This document shows, one piece after another, positions 53,075-62,758 of a stretch of DNA of 64,000 nt. Below the pieces are notes generated by a model, which did no database searches, had not been told where the DNA came from, and saw nothing but the letters and a program-made list of their open reading frames with translations. This DNA comes from Rhodanobacter sp. FW104-R8. Lineage in GTDB: Bacteria; Pseudomonadota; Gammaproteobacteria; Xanthomonadales; Rhodanobacteraceae. The position numbers and the translations under genes were made by a program. Each line of letters opens with the position of its first letter. Position 1 is the first letter of the stretch. The stretch lies in contig NZ_LVJR01000021.1 in assembly GCF_001617365.1 (NCBI RefSeq), forward strand, positions 35,309 to 99,308, written 5' to 3'.

Positions 53075-54583
53075 TCAACGCATGCTGCCGCTGTCCAGGT
53101 AGCGCTGGTGCCACGACAGCGCCTCGTTCAGCAGGTGCGGGGTGTGCTTGCCGTAGCTGTCGCGGCAGGCACGGTCGAAGTAATCCTGCAGCATCGGCCG
53201 GTAGTCCGGGTGCACGCACTGCGCGATCACCGCCCGCGCGCGCTGCTTCGGCGACAGCCCGCGCAGGTCGGCCAGGCCCTGCTCGGTGACCACCAGGCCC
53301 ACGTCGTGTTCGGTGTGGTCGACGTGGCTGACCATCGGCACGATCGCGGAGATCGCGCCACCCTTGGCCGTGCTCGGGCTCATGAAGCAGGACAGGAAGC
53401 CGTTGCGGGCGAAATCGCCGGAGCCACCGATGCCGTTGATGATGCGGCTGCCGGCGACATGGGTGGAATTGACGTTGCCGTACAGGTCGGCCTCGACCAT
53501 GCCGTTCATCGCGATGCAGCCAAGCCGGCGCACCAGCTCGGCGTGGTTGGACATCTCCTGCGGCCGCAGCACGATGTGCCGGCGGTAGAAGTCGATGCGG
53601 CGCACGAACTCTTCCACGCCCTCAGGGCTCAGCGACAGCGAGGTGGCCGAGGCCATCGCGATGGTGCCGTCGCCGATCAGTTCCAGCATGCCGTCCTGGA
53701 TCACCTCGGTGAACGCGGTCAGACCGCGGAAGCCACCCTCGCGCAGGCCGCCCAGTACCGCATTGGCGATGTTGCCCACGCCGGACTGCAGCGGCAGCAG
53801 CTGCTCGCCCAGCCGCCCCGCGGCGATCTCGTGGCGGAAGAACTCCACCAGGTGTTCGGCGATGCGCCGCGACGCCTCGTCCGGCGGCGCGAACCGGCCC
53901 AGCCGATCGGGCGCGTCGCTTTCCACCACCGCGATCACCTTGTCCAGGTCGCAGCGCAGATACGGCTCGCCGATACGGTCGCCCGGCTGCAGCAACGGGA
54001 TCGGCCGGCGGTGCGGCGGCAGCGCAGTGCCGTAGTAGATGTCGTGCATGCCATCGAGCCCTTCGGGCTGGCGTCGGTTCACCTCCAGGATCACCTTGTC
54101 GGCCAGGTCCAGCCAGGTCTTGTTGTTGCCCACCGAGGTGGACGGTACCAGCCGGCCGTCGGGCAGGATGCCGGCAACCTCGATCAGCGCCACGTCGATC
54201 TTGCCCAGGAAACCGCACCACGCGTACTGCGCTACCTGGCCCAGGTGGATGTCCATGTATTCGATCTGGCCGGCATTGATGCGCGCGCGCAGCTCCGGGT
54301 CGGACTGGTACGGCAGGCGGAAGTCGATGCCGCCCACGCGGGCCAGCGCACCGTCCAGCTCGGGCGCGGTCGAGGCCCCGGTGAGGATGCGCAGCGCGAA
54401 CTTGTCGCCGCGCTCGTGCGCCGCGGCGATGCGCGTGGCCAGCGCCAGCGGCACGGCCTTGGGGTAGCCGGCGCCGGTAAAGCCGCTCATGCCCACCGTC
54501 ATGCCCGGCAGGATCAACTCGGCCGCCTGCTCCGCCGACATGCGGCGCGCGGCCAGGCCGGAATGCGCAATGCGTGCTGTCAT
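53075..54583 (-). CDS. Acetyl-CoA hydrolase/transferase family protein (succinyl-CoA:acetate CoA-transferase type)
   Basis: A 502-residue protein matching class I CoA-transferases of the AarC/ScpC/Ach1 group. It shows LILPGMTVGMSGFTGAGYPKAVP at the start, the catalytic Glu about 293 in AFTEVIQDGML, NSTHVAGSRIINGIGGSGDFARN, and HVDHTEHDVGLVVTEQGLADLRG. It would move CoA between succinyl-CoA and acetate or a related acid. Single gene, divergent from the acylase gene across 226 bases in which I see no clear promoter. Confidence 0.93.
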   Translation of the reverse strand: MTARIAHSGLAARRMSAEQAAELILPGMTVGMSGFTGAGYPKAVPLALATRIAAAHERGDKFALRILTGASTAPELDGALARVGGIDFRLPYQSDPELRARINAGQIEYMDIHLGQVAQYAWCGFLGKIDVALIEVAGILPDGRLVPSTSVGNNKTWLDLADKVILEVNRRQPEGLDGMHDIYYGTALPPHRRPIPLLQPGDRIGEPYLRCDLDKVIAVVESDAPDRLGRFAPPDEASRRIAEHLVEFFRHEIAAGRLGEQLLPLQSGVGNIANAVLGGLREGGFRGLTAFTEVIQDGMLELIGDGTIAMASATSLSLSPEGVEEFVRRIDFYRRHIVLRPQEMSNHAELVRRLGCIAMNGMVEADLYGNVNSTHVAGSRIINGIGGSGDFARNGFLSCFMSPSTAKGGAISAIVPMVSHVDHTEHDVGLVVTEQGLADLRGLSPKQRARAVIAQCVHPDYRPMLQDYFDRACRDSYGKHTPHLLNEALSWHQRYLDSGSMR

Positions 54584-54809
54584 GGTTTTTCCAACTCGTC
54601 AGGAGGCTTGGACGGCAAGCGCGGCGCCCGTGGAGGCCGGCCGCGAGCGCGCCAGGTCCCATTCTGGACACGCGGACGCAGCCCGCCAAGACGACCTTTG
54701 GCGCATGCGTCAAAGCGCCGCCGCAACCCGGGTTTTGCAAGACCGGCCCAGTGGTGGTCAACTCCCTGAAACATGACGGCACCGACGACCACCAGGGGAT
54801 GACCCGCCG

Positions 54810-57038
54810 ATGCACCCGCATACCTCGAAGACTTCCTGCCCGCGAGCACGCCGCCGCCACCTGCCGCGCCTGCTGCTGGCCGTGGCGCTGCTCGCAGCCG
54901 GCCTGCTCGCCACCGTGCAGGCCGCCGAACCCGGGCAGGCGCGCCGGCAACGCCAGGCGCAGGCGGTCACGATCACCCGCGACGACTGGGGCATCGCCCA
55001 CGTGCACGGCCGCACCGACGCCGACGCGGTGTTCGGCATGGCCTACGCCCAGGCCGAGGACGACTTCAACCGGGTCGAGACGAACTATCTCAACTCATTG
55101 GGCCGACTCGCCGAAACCGAGGGCGAATCCGCGATTTGGAGCGATCTGCGGCAGAAACTGTTCATCGATCCGGTCGAGTTGCAGGCGCTGTACGCGAAGA
55201 GTCCCACCTGGCTGCAGGCGCTGATGAACAGCTGGGCCGACGGGCTCAACTACTACCTCGCTACGCATCCGGACGTGCATCCGCGCGTGATCAAGCACTT
55301 CGAACCGTGGATGGCGCTCAGCTTCAGCGAGGGCAGCATCGGCGGCGACATCGAACGGGTGTCGCTGAAGCAGCTCGAAGCTTTCTACGGCCGCAATTCT
55401 GCCGCGCTGGCGCGCGCGGATACGCCGGCCAGCTGGGTCGAACCGACCGGCTCCAACGGCTTCGCGATCGCGCCGAAGCTCAGCGCCGACAGCCATGCGT
55501 TGCTGTGGATCAACCCGCACACCTCGTTCTTCTTCCGCTCCGAGCTGCAGATGTCCAGCGACGAAGGGCTGGACGCCTACGGCGCGGTGACCTGGGGCCA
55601 GTTCTTCGTCTACCAGGGCTTCAACCGGCACATCGGCTGGATGCACACCTCGACCGGCGCCGACGTGGTCGACGAGTTCGCCGAGACCATCGTGCGCCAG
55701 GGCGGCCAGCTGTTCTACCGCTACGGCAAGGAACTGCGGCCGGTCGCCACGCGCACGATCCGCGTGGCATACCGTGCGAAGGACGGCGCAATGGCCACGC
55801 GCAGCTTCGACGCGCACTTCACCCATCACGGCCCGATCGTGCGCGCGGCCGACGGCAAGTGGATCGCGGTGGCGATGATGAACAAGCCGCTGGAAGCGCT
55901 GCAGCAAAGCTGGCTGCGCACCAAGGCCAGCGACTACGCCAGCTACATGAAGATCGCCGAGCTGAAGGCCAACTCGTCGAACAACACCATCTTCGCCGAC
56001 GACAAGGGCGAGATCGCGTACCTGCACCCGCAGTTCATCCCGAAGCGCGACAACCGCTTCGACTACACGAAGCCGGTCGACGGCAGCGACCCGGCCACCG
56101 ATTGGAAAGGCCTGCACGCGCTCGACGAGGCGCCACACCTGCTCAACCCGCCGAACGGCTGGATCATGAACACCAACAACTGGCCGTACTCCGCCGCCGG
56201 CAAGTTCAGCCCGCGGCAGCAGGACTACCCGCGCTACATGGACAGCTTCGGCGAGAACCCGCGCGGCATCCACGCCACCCGCGTGCTGGATGGCGTGCGC
56301 GATTTCAGCAAGGCCTCGCTGATCGGCGCCGCGTTCGACTCCTTACTGCCCGCGTTCTCGCGACTGCTGCCGGTGCTGGTGCACGACTACGACATGTTGC
56401 CCGACCACGACCCGCTGAAGCCGCGCCTGGCCGGCCCGGTCGCCTTGCTGCGCAGCTGGGATTACCGCTGGGGCATCGCCTCGATGCCCACCTCGCTGGC
56501 GGTGTTCTGGGGCGACACGCTGTGGGACAAGGTGCACGCGGAAGCCGAATCCGGACACCAGTCGGTCTACGACTACATGGCCGGCGACGCCGGCGCGAAG
56601 GCGCGCCTGGATGCGCTGGTCGAGGCATCCGACCGGCTGGAAAAGGATTTCGGCAGCTGGGGCGTGCCGTGGGGCGAGGTCAACCGCTACCAGCGCAACG
56701 ACGGCGCCATCGTGCAGAAATTCGACGACGCCAGGCCGAGCATCCCGGTGCCGTTCGTGTCGTCGCGCTGGGGCTCGCTCGCCTCGTTCGGCGCGCATCG
56801 CTGGCCGGGCACCAGGCGCTACTACGGCACCAGCGGCAACAGCTTCGTCGCCGTGGTCGAGTTCGGCCCCAAGGTCAGCGCCCGCGCGATCACCGCCGGC
56901 GGCGAGAGCGGCCACCCGGATTCGAAGCACTTCAACGACCAGGCCGAGCGCTACACCACCGGCAACCTGCGCACGGTGTATTTCTGGCCGGAGCAACTCA
57001 AGGGGCACACCGAGCGGGTCTACCACCCGGGCGAATGA
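54810..57038 (+). CDS. Penicillin acylase family protein (Ntn hydrolase, possible acyl-homoserine-lactone acylase)
   Basis: A 742-residue preproprotein. The N-terminal signal peptide (LPRLLLAVALLAAGLLATVQA) directs periplasmic export. The alpha-chain begins VTITRDDWGIAHVHGRTDADAVFGMAYAQAEDDF. The autocatalytic cleavage site is at Ser about 215 in TGSNGFAIAPKLS, followed by the beta-chain with INPHTSFFF and YQGFNRHIGWMHTSTG. Such heterodimers hydrolyse amides of fatty acids, including N-acyl homoserine lactones, aculeacin or beta-lactams. The substrate cannot be read from sequence. Confidence 0.92.
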   Translation: MHPHTSKTSCPRARRRHLPRLLLAVALLAAGLLATVQAAEPGQARRQRQAQAVTITRDDWGIAHVHGRTDADAVFGMAYAQAEDDFNRVETNYLNSLGRLAETEGESAIWSDLRQKLFIDPVELQALYAKSPTWLQALMNSWADGLNYYLATHPDVHPRVIKHFEPWMALSFSEGSIGGDIERVSLKQLEAFYGRNSAALARADTPASWVEPTGSNGFAIAPKLSADSHALLWINPHTSFFFRSELQMSSDEGLDAYGAVTWGQFFVYQGFNRHIGWMHTSTGADVVDEFAETIVRQGGQLFYRYGKELRPVATRTIRVAYRAKDGAMATRSFDAHFTHHGPIVRAADGKWIAVAMMNKPLEALQQSWLRTKASDYASYMKIAELKANSSNNTIFADDKGEIAYLHPQFIPKRDNRFDYTKPVDGSDPATDWKGLHALDEAPHLLNPPNGWIMNTNNWPYSAAGKFSPRQQDYPRYMDSFGENPRGIHATRVLDGVRDFSKASLIGAAFDSLLPAFSRLLPVLVHDYDMLPDHDPLKPRLAGPVALLRSWDYRWGIASMPTSLAVFWGDTLWDKVHAEAESGHQSVYDYMAGDAGAKARLDALVEASDRLEKDFGSWGVPWGEVNRYQRNDGAIVQKFDDARPSIPVPFVSSRWGSLASFGAHRWPGTRRYYGTSGNSFVAVVEFGPKVSARAITAGGESGHPDSKHFNDQAERYTTGNLRTVYFWPEQLKGHTERVYHPGE

Positions 57039-57059
57039 ACCGCCGCGCTACGCGGCGGT
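57039..57059. terminator. Hairpin shared by two convergent genes
   Basis: ACCGCCGCG and CGCGGCGGT pair perfectly around CTA. The loop is the stop codon (TAG on the minus strand) of the VIT1-like gene, and the stem starts 1 base after the acylase stop. No T-tract, so efficiency is uncertain. Confidence 0.5.
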
Positions 57060-57743
57060 GCCGAACAGCATGCCCACGCCGGTGGTGACCGCCATCGCCA
57101 GCGCACCCCAGAACGTGATGCGCATGGCGCCCACGCCCATCTTCGCGCCACCGGCCCACGCCGCCACCGCGCCGAGCACGGCGAGGAATACCAGCGAGCT
57201 GGCGAACACCAGCGGCAGCAACTGCGCCGCCGGCGACAGCGCCACCACCAGCAGCGGCAGCGCGGAGCCCACCGCGAAGCTCAGCGCCGAGGCTCCGGCG
57301 GCCTGCAGCGGCCGCGCCTTCAGCGCCTCGGTGATGCCCAGCTCGTCGCGGGCGTGCGCGTCGAGCGCGTCGTGCGCCATCAGCTGGTCGGCCACCTGCC
57401 GGGCCAGTTGCGGGTCGAGCCCGCGGCCGACGTAGATCGCCGCCAGTTCGCGGTGCTCGGCCTCCGCCTGGGTCTGCAGTTCCAGGTGCTCGCGCGCGAG
57501 TTCGGCGCGCTCGCTGTCGGCCTGCGAGTGCACCGATACGTACTCGCCCGCGGCCATCGACATCGCGCCCGCCACCAGCCCGGCGACGCCGGCGACCAGG
57601 ACGTTCTGCCCGCTGGCATGCGCCGCCGCCACGCCCAGCACCAGGCTGGCGGTCGAGACGATGCCGTCGTTGGCGCCCAGCACGGCAGCGCGCAGCCAGC
57701 CGATGCGGTCGGTACGGTGTCTTTCGTGATGGTGTCGGGGCAT
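57048..57743 (-). CDS. VIT1/CCC1 family iron/manganese transporter
   Basis: The protein has 231 residues from the ATG at 57741-57743, with a His-rich start (MPRHHHERH). The family signature AAVLGANDGIVSTASLVLGVAAA opens the first helix, then GAMSMAAGEYVSVHSQADSERAEL, a cytoplasmic helical metal-binding segment with many Glu (AELAREHLELQTQAEAEHRELA), and three further helices. It moves Fe2+ or Mn2+ out of the cytoplasm. It converges on the acylase gene with 9 bases between. Confidence 0.92.
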   Translation of the reverse strand: MPRHHHERHRTDRIGWLRAAVLGANDGIVSTASLVLGVAAAHASGQNVLVAGVAGLVAGAMSMAAGEYVSVHSQADSERAELAREHLELQTQAEAEHRELAAIYVGRGLDPQLARQVADQLMAHDALDAHARDELGITEALKARPLQAAGASALSFAVGSALPLLVVALSPAAQLLPLVFASSLVFLAVLGAVAAWAGGAKMGVGAMRITFWGALAMAVTTGVGMLFGTAA

Positions 57744-57838
57744 GCCGGTGCTCTCGCGGATCGGGTGGCGCATTGTGCGCAGGTTGGCCCGCGGCCGTGC
57801 AAACGCTTCTCGTCCCGGCGGGACGGGCAGCGACGACG

Positions 57839-58885
57839 CTACGCCCCCGCCTTCGCGCCGCCCTTCAGCAGCCCCAGCCGCAGCAGGCTTTCGGCAGTGG
57901 CGACGACGGCCTCCTGCGGCGGACGCGGCGACCAGCCCAGCACGCGCCGGGCTTTGGCGCTGCTGGCGTTCTTGTGCATGCCCAGCTCGGGCAGGATCTG
58001 CCTGACCGCCGGGTCGCGCAGCGCCGCGAGGCGTACCAGCCAGTTGGGCAACTGCAGGGTGGGCACCTTGCGCGCCGATGCCCCCAGTTGCTGCCGCAAC
58101 GCCCGGGCGATCTCGCGGATCCACATGAAGTCGCCGGCGACGGCGAGGAAGCGCTCGCCGCTGGCGGCCGGATCGGTCATCGCGCGCAGGTGCAGGTCGG
58201 CCACATCGCGCACGTCGACCACGCCGAAGCACAGCTGCGGGCAACCGGGCACGGCGCCGTCCATCAGCCGCTGCACCAGCAGGATCGAGGTGGAATAGTC
58301 CGGCCCCAGCACCGGCCCGAACACGCCCACCGGATTGACCACCGAAAGCTCCAGCGCGCCGCCCTCGCGCGCGATGAAATCCCACGCGGCGCGTTCGGCC
58401 AGGGTCTTGGACTTGATGTAGGGCAGCACGCCGTCGCCGTCGAGATCCGTCCAGCTCGTCTCGTCGAACGGCGCCGCCTGCGGCGGGTGGCCGTAGCCGA
58501 CCGCCGCGAACGAGGAGGTCAGCACCACGCGCCGCACGCCGGCGTCGCGGGCTGCACGCAGCACGCGCAGCGCGCCTTCGCGCGCGGGCACGATCAGCTC
58601 GTCCTCATGCTTCGGGATGTCCGGCGGAAACGGCGAGGCCACGTGCAGCACGTAATCGCAGCCGGCCGCCGCTTCCGGCCAGCCCGCGTCACGCTGCAGG
58701 TCGGCTTCGACGAAGGACAGCCGATCGCCCGGCTCGGCCCCGCCCTGCCTCAGCATCGCGCGCACCACGCCCTCGCGCCCGGGGCTGCGCACCGTGGTGC
58801 GCACCCGATGCCCCGCAGCCAGCAGCTGCAGGATGCAGTGGCTGCCGATGAAACCCGACCCGCCCGTGACCAGAACCGTGCCCAT
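57839..58885 (-). CDS. SDR family oxidoreductase (dihydroflavonol-4-reductase-like aldehyde reductase)
   Basis: A 348-residue extended short-chain dehydrogenase. The NAD(P) motif VLVTGGSGFIGSHC and the catalytic Tyr-Lys in LPYIKSKTLAERAAWDF identify the family; HVASPFPPDIPKHEDELI and NPVGVFGPVLGPDYSTSI resemble DFR-like aldehyde or ketone reductases such as yeast Gre2. Substrate unknown. It follows the GST gene by 46 bases on the same strand and may be cotranscribed. Confidence 0.9.
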   Translation of the reverse strand: MGTVLVTGGSGFIGSHCILQLLAAGHRVRTTVRSPGREGVVRAMLRQGGAEPGDRLSFVEADLQRDAGWPEAAAGCDYVLHVASPFPPDIPKHEDELIVPAREGALRVLRAARDAGVRRVVLTSSFAAVGYGHPPQAAPFDETSWTDLDGDGVLPYIKSKTLAERAAWDFIAREGGALELSVVNPVGVFGPVLGPDYSTSILLVQRLMDGAVPGCPQLCFGVVDVRDVADLHLRAMTDPAASGERFLAVAGDFMWIREIARALRQQLGASARKVPTLQLPNWLVRLAALRDPAVRQILPELGMHKNASSAKARRVLGWSPRPPQEAVVATAESLLRLGLLKGGAKAGA

Positions 58886-58931
58886 GACGACCTCCTGAGG
58901 TTGTTCCGTTGCTGCGCCGGATCGCGCGGTC

Positions 58932-59636
58932 TCAGCCGCGGCCGGGAATCGTCAGCCCGCGCTGCACCGCCGGACGCGCCAGCCCGCGTTCTAGCCAGCC
59001 GCCGACATTGGCGAAGCGGTCGAACGCCACCAGCTCTCGCGCCTCGTATAACGTGATGAGATTGTTCACCCAGCCCAGCGTGGCGATGTCGGCGATGGTG
59101 TAATCCTCGCCCATCAGCCAGCGGCGACCGGCGAGCCGCCCGTCGAGCACGCCGAGCAGGCGCTTCGATTCATTGACGTAGCGTTCGAGCGGGCGCTTGT
59201 CCTCGTATGCCTTGCCGGCGAACTTGTTGAAGAAGCCGACCTGGCCGAACATCGGCCCGATCGACGCCATCTGGAAGAACAGCCACTGGATCGTCTCCCA
59301 GCGCCGCGCCGGGTCGGCGGGAATGAACTGGCCAGCCTTGTCCGCCAGGTACAGCAGGATCGCGCCCGACTCGAACAGCGCCAGCGGCTCGCCGCCGGGG
59401 CCGTGCGGGTCGATGATCGCGGGAATCTTGCCGTTCGGGTTGAGCGCGAGGAACTCCGGCGTGTGGCTCTCATTTTTGCCGATGTCGACCAGGTGCGGCT
59501 CGTACGGCAAGCCGGTCTCCTCCAGCATGATCGACACCTTCACCCCGTTCGGTGAGTTGAGCGAATAGAGCTGGATGCGGTCGGGATGCTGCGCGGGCCA
59601 GCGCGTGCTGACGGGAAAGTCGGACAACCGGGTCAC
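58932..59636 (-). CDS. Glutathione S-transferase family protein (YfcG/YghU/Ure2-like)
   Basis: A 234-residue protein. The thioredoxin-like N-domain has NSPNGVKVSIMLEETGLPYE and NPNGKIPAIIDP, typical of the nu-class YfcG/YghU group that has disulfide-bond oxidoreductase activity with glutathione. The all-helical C-domain ends GEDYTIADIATLGWVNNL. It lies just upstream of the SDR gene, which suggests a shared role in electrophile or aldehyde stress. Confidence 0.92.
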   Translation of the reverse strand: MTRLSDFPVSTRWPAQHPDRIQLYSLNSPNGVKVSIMLEETGLPYEPHLVDIGKNESHTPEFLALNPNGKIPAIIDPHGPGGEPLALFESGAILLYLADKAGQFIPADPARRWETIQWLFFQMASIGPMFGQVGFFNKFAGKAYEDKRPLERYVNESKRLLGVLDGRLAGRRWLMGEDYTIADIATLGWVNNLITLYEARELVAFDRFANVGGWLERGLARPAVQRGLTIPGRG

Positions 59637-59729
59637 GTGGTACTCCTGCGGCGGGGGAACTCCGCAAGGTAAGTCGTTCCGGCAACGGGTTCAACACGGC
59701 CAAGGAACCACCCCTCCGCTCGAGCGCCT

Positions 59730-60134
59730 TCACCAGGTCGCTTTCAGCGCGCGCTCGATCTCCTGCAGCGGCGCACGGAATAGCGACTTGTTCAGCTCCT
59801 CCACCATCCGCTTCGTGGTCTCCTCGTGCAGCAGGGGGCGCATCTGCCCCAGCGTCTGCGGATCGGCCGCCAGCACCAGGTGGGAAAACTCGTTCTTCAG
59901 CGCGGCGGCGTTCAGGCGCTGCGCCAGCTGCTTGGCGAAGGTGGCTTCGTCCATCTCGGCCATGCTGCGCTCCGGCGGCTGGCGTCCGGCCGGGCCGTCG
60001 TTGGCGAGATCCTTCGGCTCCACCAGTTTCATCTGTTCGAGCGATACGTTGAGGCCCTTGCCGACGTTGCGCAGGAGCCGCGCGCCGGTGCCGTCAGCCA
60101 CCACGACCCAGGCGCCAGTGGGAATCTTCTTCAT
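59730..60134 (-). CDS. Host attachment family protein (baeRF/Host_attach type)
   Basis: The protein has 134 residues from the ATG at 60132-60134 with GAGGAG upstream. It begins KIPTGAWVVVADGTGARLLRNVG and contains FAKQLAQRLNAAALKNEFSHLVLAADPQTLGQMRP, the pattern of the family annotated as required for attachment to host cells. The fold is related to release-factor eRF1 domains, so a translation or RNA role is also possible; the family name rests on an Agrobacterium phenotype. No signal peptide. Confidence 0.85.
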   Translation of the reverse strand: MKKIPTGAWVVVADGTGARLLRNVGKGLNVSLEQMKLVEPKDLANDGPAGRQPPERSMAEMDEATFAKQLAQRLNAAALKNEFSHLVLAADPQTLGQMRPLLHEETTKRMVEELNKSLFRAPLQEIERALKATW

Positions 60135-60211
60135 CGTGATCTCCTCGGGTTGCCGGCGCCCCGGGCGACGCTGCGCCGCGGTGCCAAGCCTAGCGCCCGG
60201 GATGTGATGCC

Positions 60212-60243
60212 GATGGAAACAGCGCGGCGTCGCAGTTTCCATC
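60212..60243. repeat. Inverted repeat between amidohydrolase and host-attachment genes
   Basis: GATGGAAAC and GTTTCCATC face each other across 14 bases, 25 bases past the amidohydrolase stop. Probably a stem at the mRNA end; no T-tract follows. Confidence 0.5.
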
Positions 60244-60268
60244 CCGGAGCAACAAGGCGAAACCCGCG

Positions 60269-61765
60269 CTAGCGCAGGCCCACCGTGCCGTTCGCCGCCT
60301 TCACCAGCTTCGCCGGGTCGTAGCCCACGCCGTCCTTGAACACCAGCGCGACATTTTCGATGTCCTTGATGCGCTTCGCCGGGTTGCCGTCGATCAGCAC
60401 CAGGTCGGCAGCCTTGCCGGCCTCGATGGAGCCGATGCGCTTGTCCTCGCCCATGAAGCGGGCGCCGTTCATGGTGGCGATCTGGATCGCCTGCAGCGGG
60501 GTGAAGCCGGCCTCCACCAGCAGCTCCACTTCGCGCTGGTCGCCGTAGCCGGCGATCACGCCGCCATAGCCGGTGGGATCGAGGCCGGCCAGCAGGGTGC
60601 CGCCCTGCTGCACGAAGGCATGTTCGAAATCCTGCTCCAGCTTGAACACCTTCGGCCACGGCGAATCGTGCATGCCGGCGATGCGCTCGCGGCCCTTGAG
60701 GTACTCCACCCGGGTTTCCGGCAGCATCGCGTCCAGCACGCGCTGGTCCACCGGCGCGCGACCGGGCACGAACGTCTCGAACACCGGCAGGGTCGAGGTG
60801 ACCGCCACGTGCTTCGACACCAGGGTCCTGATCAATTGCCGGATGCGCGGATCGTCGACGCTCATCGTCGCCAGCTGGGCCACCGCGAGCTTGGTGTCCG
60901 GGCAGACGTCCGGCTGCTTGCCCGCCATGAATTCGGTGTCCACCGGCAGCCCGTGCTCCAGGTCGTCGATGCCGAGTTCGGCCGCCTCGGTGAAACCGAT
61001 CGCGCACAAGTGGCCGGTCACCTGGATGTGCTTCGCATGCGCCGCCGCGATCGCCGCCGCCAGCTCGGCGCGGGTGATGTGCATGTACGCCTTGAACGAG
61101 GTCGCACCCTCGCCGATCCAGTAGTCGACCGTGCCGGTGGCGTCGGCCGCATCCGCCAGCTCGTGCATCTGCGGCGTGAAACTCCCCTTGCCTTCCAGGT
61201 ACGGCCCGGTGGTGTGCATCTTCGGCCCGGGGATTTTGCCGGCGTCGATCGCCTTCTTCAGCTCGAGGTCGGTATACGGCTCGGTGCTGCCGGTGGTGCG
61301 GATGCTGGTGACGCCGCCGGCCAGGTACAGCTTGGGAAAGCTCGACGCCTGCTCGGGATAGATCGCCTCCTTCGCCTCCGGGTTCACCTTCGGCGCCGGA
61401 TAGAACATGTGGTCGTGCATGCCGACCAGGCCGGGGATCAGCGTGTGCCCGCTGCCGTCGATCACGGTCGCGTCCTTCGGCAGCTTCACGTGCCTGCCGA
61501 CCGCCGCGATGAGGCCGTCGCGCAGCAGCACCGTCTGGTCTTCCCTGGCCGGCGTGCCGTTGCCGTCGATCACCCGCACATGGGTGATCGCCAGCAACGG
61601 CTGCGCGTACTTCACGAACGGCAGCGTCTGCGCCGACAGCTGCGGCGTCTGGGCCCAGGCGGACGAAACGGCGCACAAGCCGGCCAGCACAACGGCCAGC
61701 AGGGTGTTCCGACAGGCGCCGGGCGACGGCCACGCAGCTGCGGAACGATGGTTTTGCACAGGCAT
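60269..61765 (-). CDS. Secreted amidohydrolase family protein
   Basis: The protein has 498 residues from the ATG at 61763-61765 (GGGGAA upstream). A signal peptide ending VSSAWAQ sends it to the periplasm. The metal-dependent hydrolase core has GLVGMHDHMFYP (HxH), GATSFKAYMH (a Lys that could be carbamylated), IQVTGHLCAIGF, DDLEHGLP and the Asp in LLAGLDPTGYGG. Domain order is beta-sandwich, TIM barrel, beta-sandwich as in imidazolonepropionase-like or prolidase-like enzymes. The substrate is unknown. It is divergent from the sirtuin gene. Confidence 0.9.
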   Translation of the reverse strand: MPVQNHRSAAAWPSPGACRNTLLAVVLAGLCAVSSAWAQTPQLSAQTLPFVKYAQPLLAITHVRVIDGNGTPAREDQTVLLRDGLIAAVGRHVKLPKDATVIDGSGHTLIPGLVGMHDHMFYPAPKVNPEAKEAIYPEQASSFPKLYLAGGVTSIRTTGSTEPYTDLELKKAIDAGKIPGPKMHTTGPYLEGKGSFTPQMHELADAADATGTVDYWIGEGATSFKAYMHITRAELAAAIAAAHAKHIQVTGHLCAIGFTEAAELGIDDLEHGLPVDTEFMAGKQPDVCPDTKLAVAQLATMSVDDPRIRQLIRTLVSKHVAVTSTLPVFETFVPGRAPVDQRVLDAMLPETRVEYLKGRERIAGMHDSPWPKVFKLEQDFEHAFVQQGGTLLAGLDPTGYGGVIAGYGDQREVELLVEAGFTPLQAIQIATMNGARFMGEDKRIGSIEAGKAADLVLIDGNPAKRIKDIENVALVFKDGVGYDPAKLVKAANGTVGLR

Positions 61766-61923
61766 GCTCGGATTCCCCGTCAGCGAGGCAGGCACGGGCC
61801 CGCCGGTCGGCCAAAACTACTCCACAGGCATCGGCTTGGGGGAAAATGCCACCCATCCGGTTGTTTTGCCCGCTTGCCTGCGGACACCCTGTTTTCCGGC
61901 CACCGCACACCCATATCGAGCCG

Positions 61924-62748
61924 ATGACTCCGCTGCAGCAATTCATCGAGGCCCATCCACGCCTGTTCGTGCTGACCGGCGCGGGGTGCAGCACCGACTC
62001 GGGCATACCCGACTATCGCGACCGCGACGGCCAGTGGAAGCGCCCGCCGCCGGTGAACTACGCCGCCTTCATGCACGAGCCGGCCACGCGCCGGCGCTAC
62101 TGGGCCCGCAGCATGGTCGGCTGGCGGCGCTTCGGCAGCGCGTTGCCGAACGCCACGCACCACGCGCTGGCCGAGCTGGAGCGGCGCGGGCGGGTCGAGC
62201 TGCTGGTGACGCAGAACGTGGACCGCCTGCACCAGCGCGCCGGCAGCGAACGGGTGATCGACCTGCACGGCCGCCTCGACGAGGTGCGCTGCATGGGCTG
62301 CGACTGGCGGCTGGCCCGCCACGCGTTCCAGCGGATGCTGGTCGACCGCAACCCGGCCTGGGCGCAGCTCGACGCCACCGATGCACCGGACGGCGACGCC
62401 GACCTGGAAGGCCACGACTTCGCCTCGTTCGAGGTACCGCCCTGCCCGCACTGCGGCGGCATCGTGAAGCCCGACGTGGTGTTCTTCGGCGAAGCCGTGC
62501 CGCGCGAACGCGTGGAAGCCGCCGCGCGCGCCTGGCAGGCTGCCGACGCGATGCTGGTGGTGGGCTCCTCGCTGATGGTGTATTCCGGCTACCGCTTCGT
62601 CGATGCCGCGGCGCGGGCCGGCAAGCCGGTCGCCGCGGTGACGCTGGGCCGTACCCGCGCCGACCCGCTGCTCGCGCTGAAGATCGACGCGCCCTGCCAC
62701 GAGGCGCTGGCGTTTCTGCACGAGCCGGCGCGAGCGGCCACGAACTGA
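61924..62748 (+). CDS. NAD-dependent protein deacetylase, SIR2 family
   Basis: The protein has 274 residues from the ATG at 61924 (MTPLQQFIEAHPRLFVLTGAGCSTDSG); the frame is open 78 bases further upstream without similarity. The sirtuin motifs are GAGCSTDSGIPDYRD, TQNVDRLHQRAG and the catalytic His in IDLHGRL. The zinc site is CMGC...CPHC with a 57-residue spacer. It removes acyl groups from lysines using NAD. Length and the zinc spacer resemble the class II (SIRT4-like) bacterial group more than the shorter CobB. Confidence 0.93.
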   Translation: MTPLQQFIEAHPRLFVLTGAGCSTDSGIPDYRDRDGQWKRPPPVNYAAFMHEPATRRRYWARSMVGWRRFGSALPNATHHALAELERRGRVELLVTQNVDRLHQRAGSERVIDLHGRLDEVRCMGCDWRLARHAFQRMLVDRNPAWAQLDATDAPDGDADLEGHDFASFEVPPCPHCGGIVKPDVVFFGEAVPRERVEAAARAWQAADAMLVVGSSLMVYSGYRFVDAAARAGKPVAAVTLGRTRADPLLALKIDAPCHEALAFLHEPARAATN

Positions 62749-62758
62749 CCCGGGCCGA

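Noticed and set aside
51467..54769. Plus-strand open frame of about 1100 codons
   Set aside because: Lies opposite patatin, VOC and CoA-transferase genes, all of which have complete motifs.
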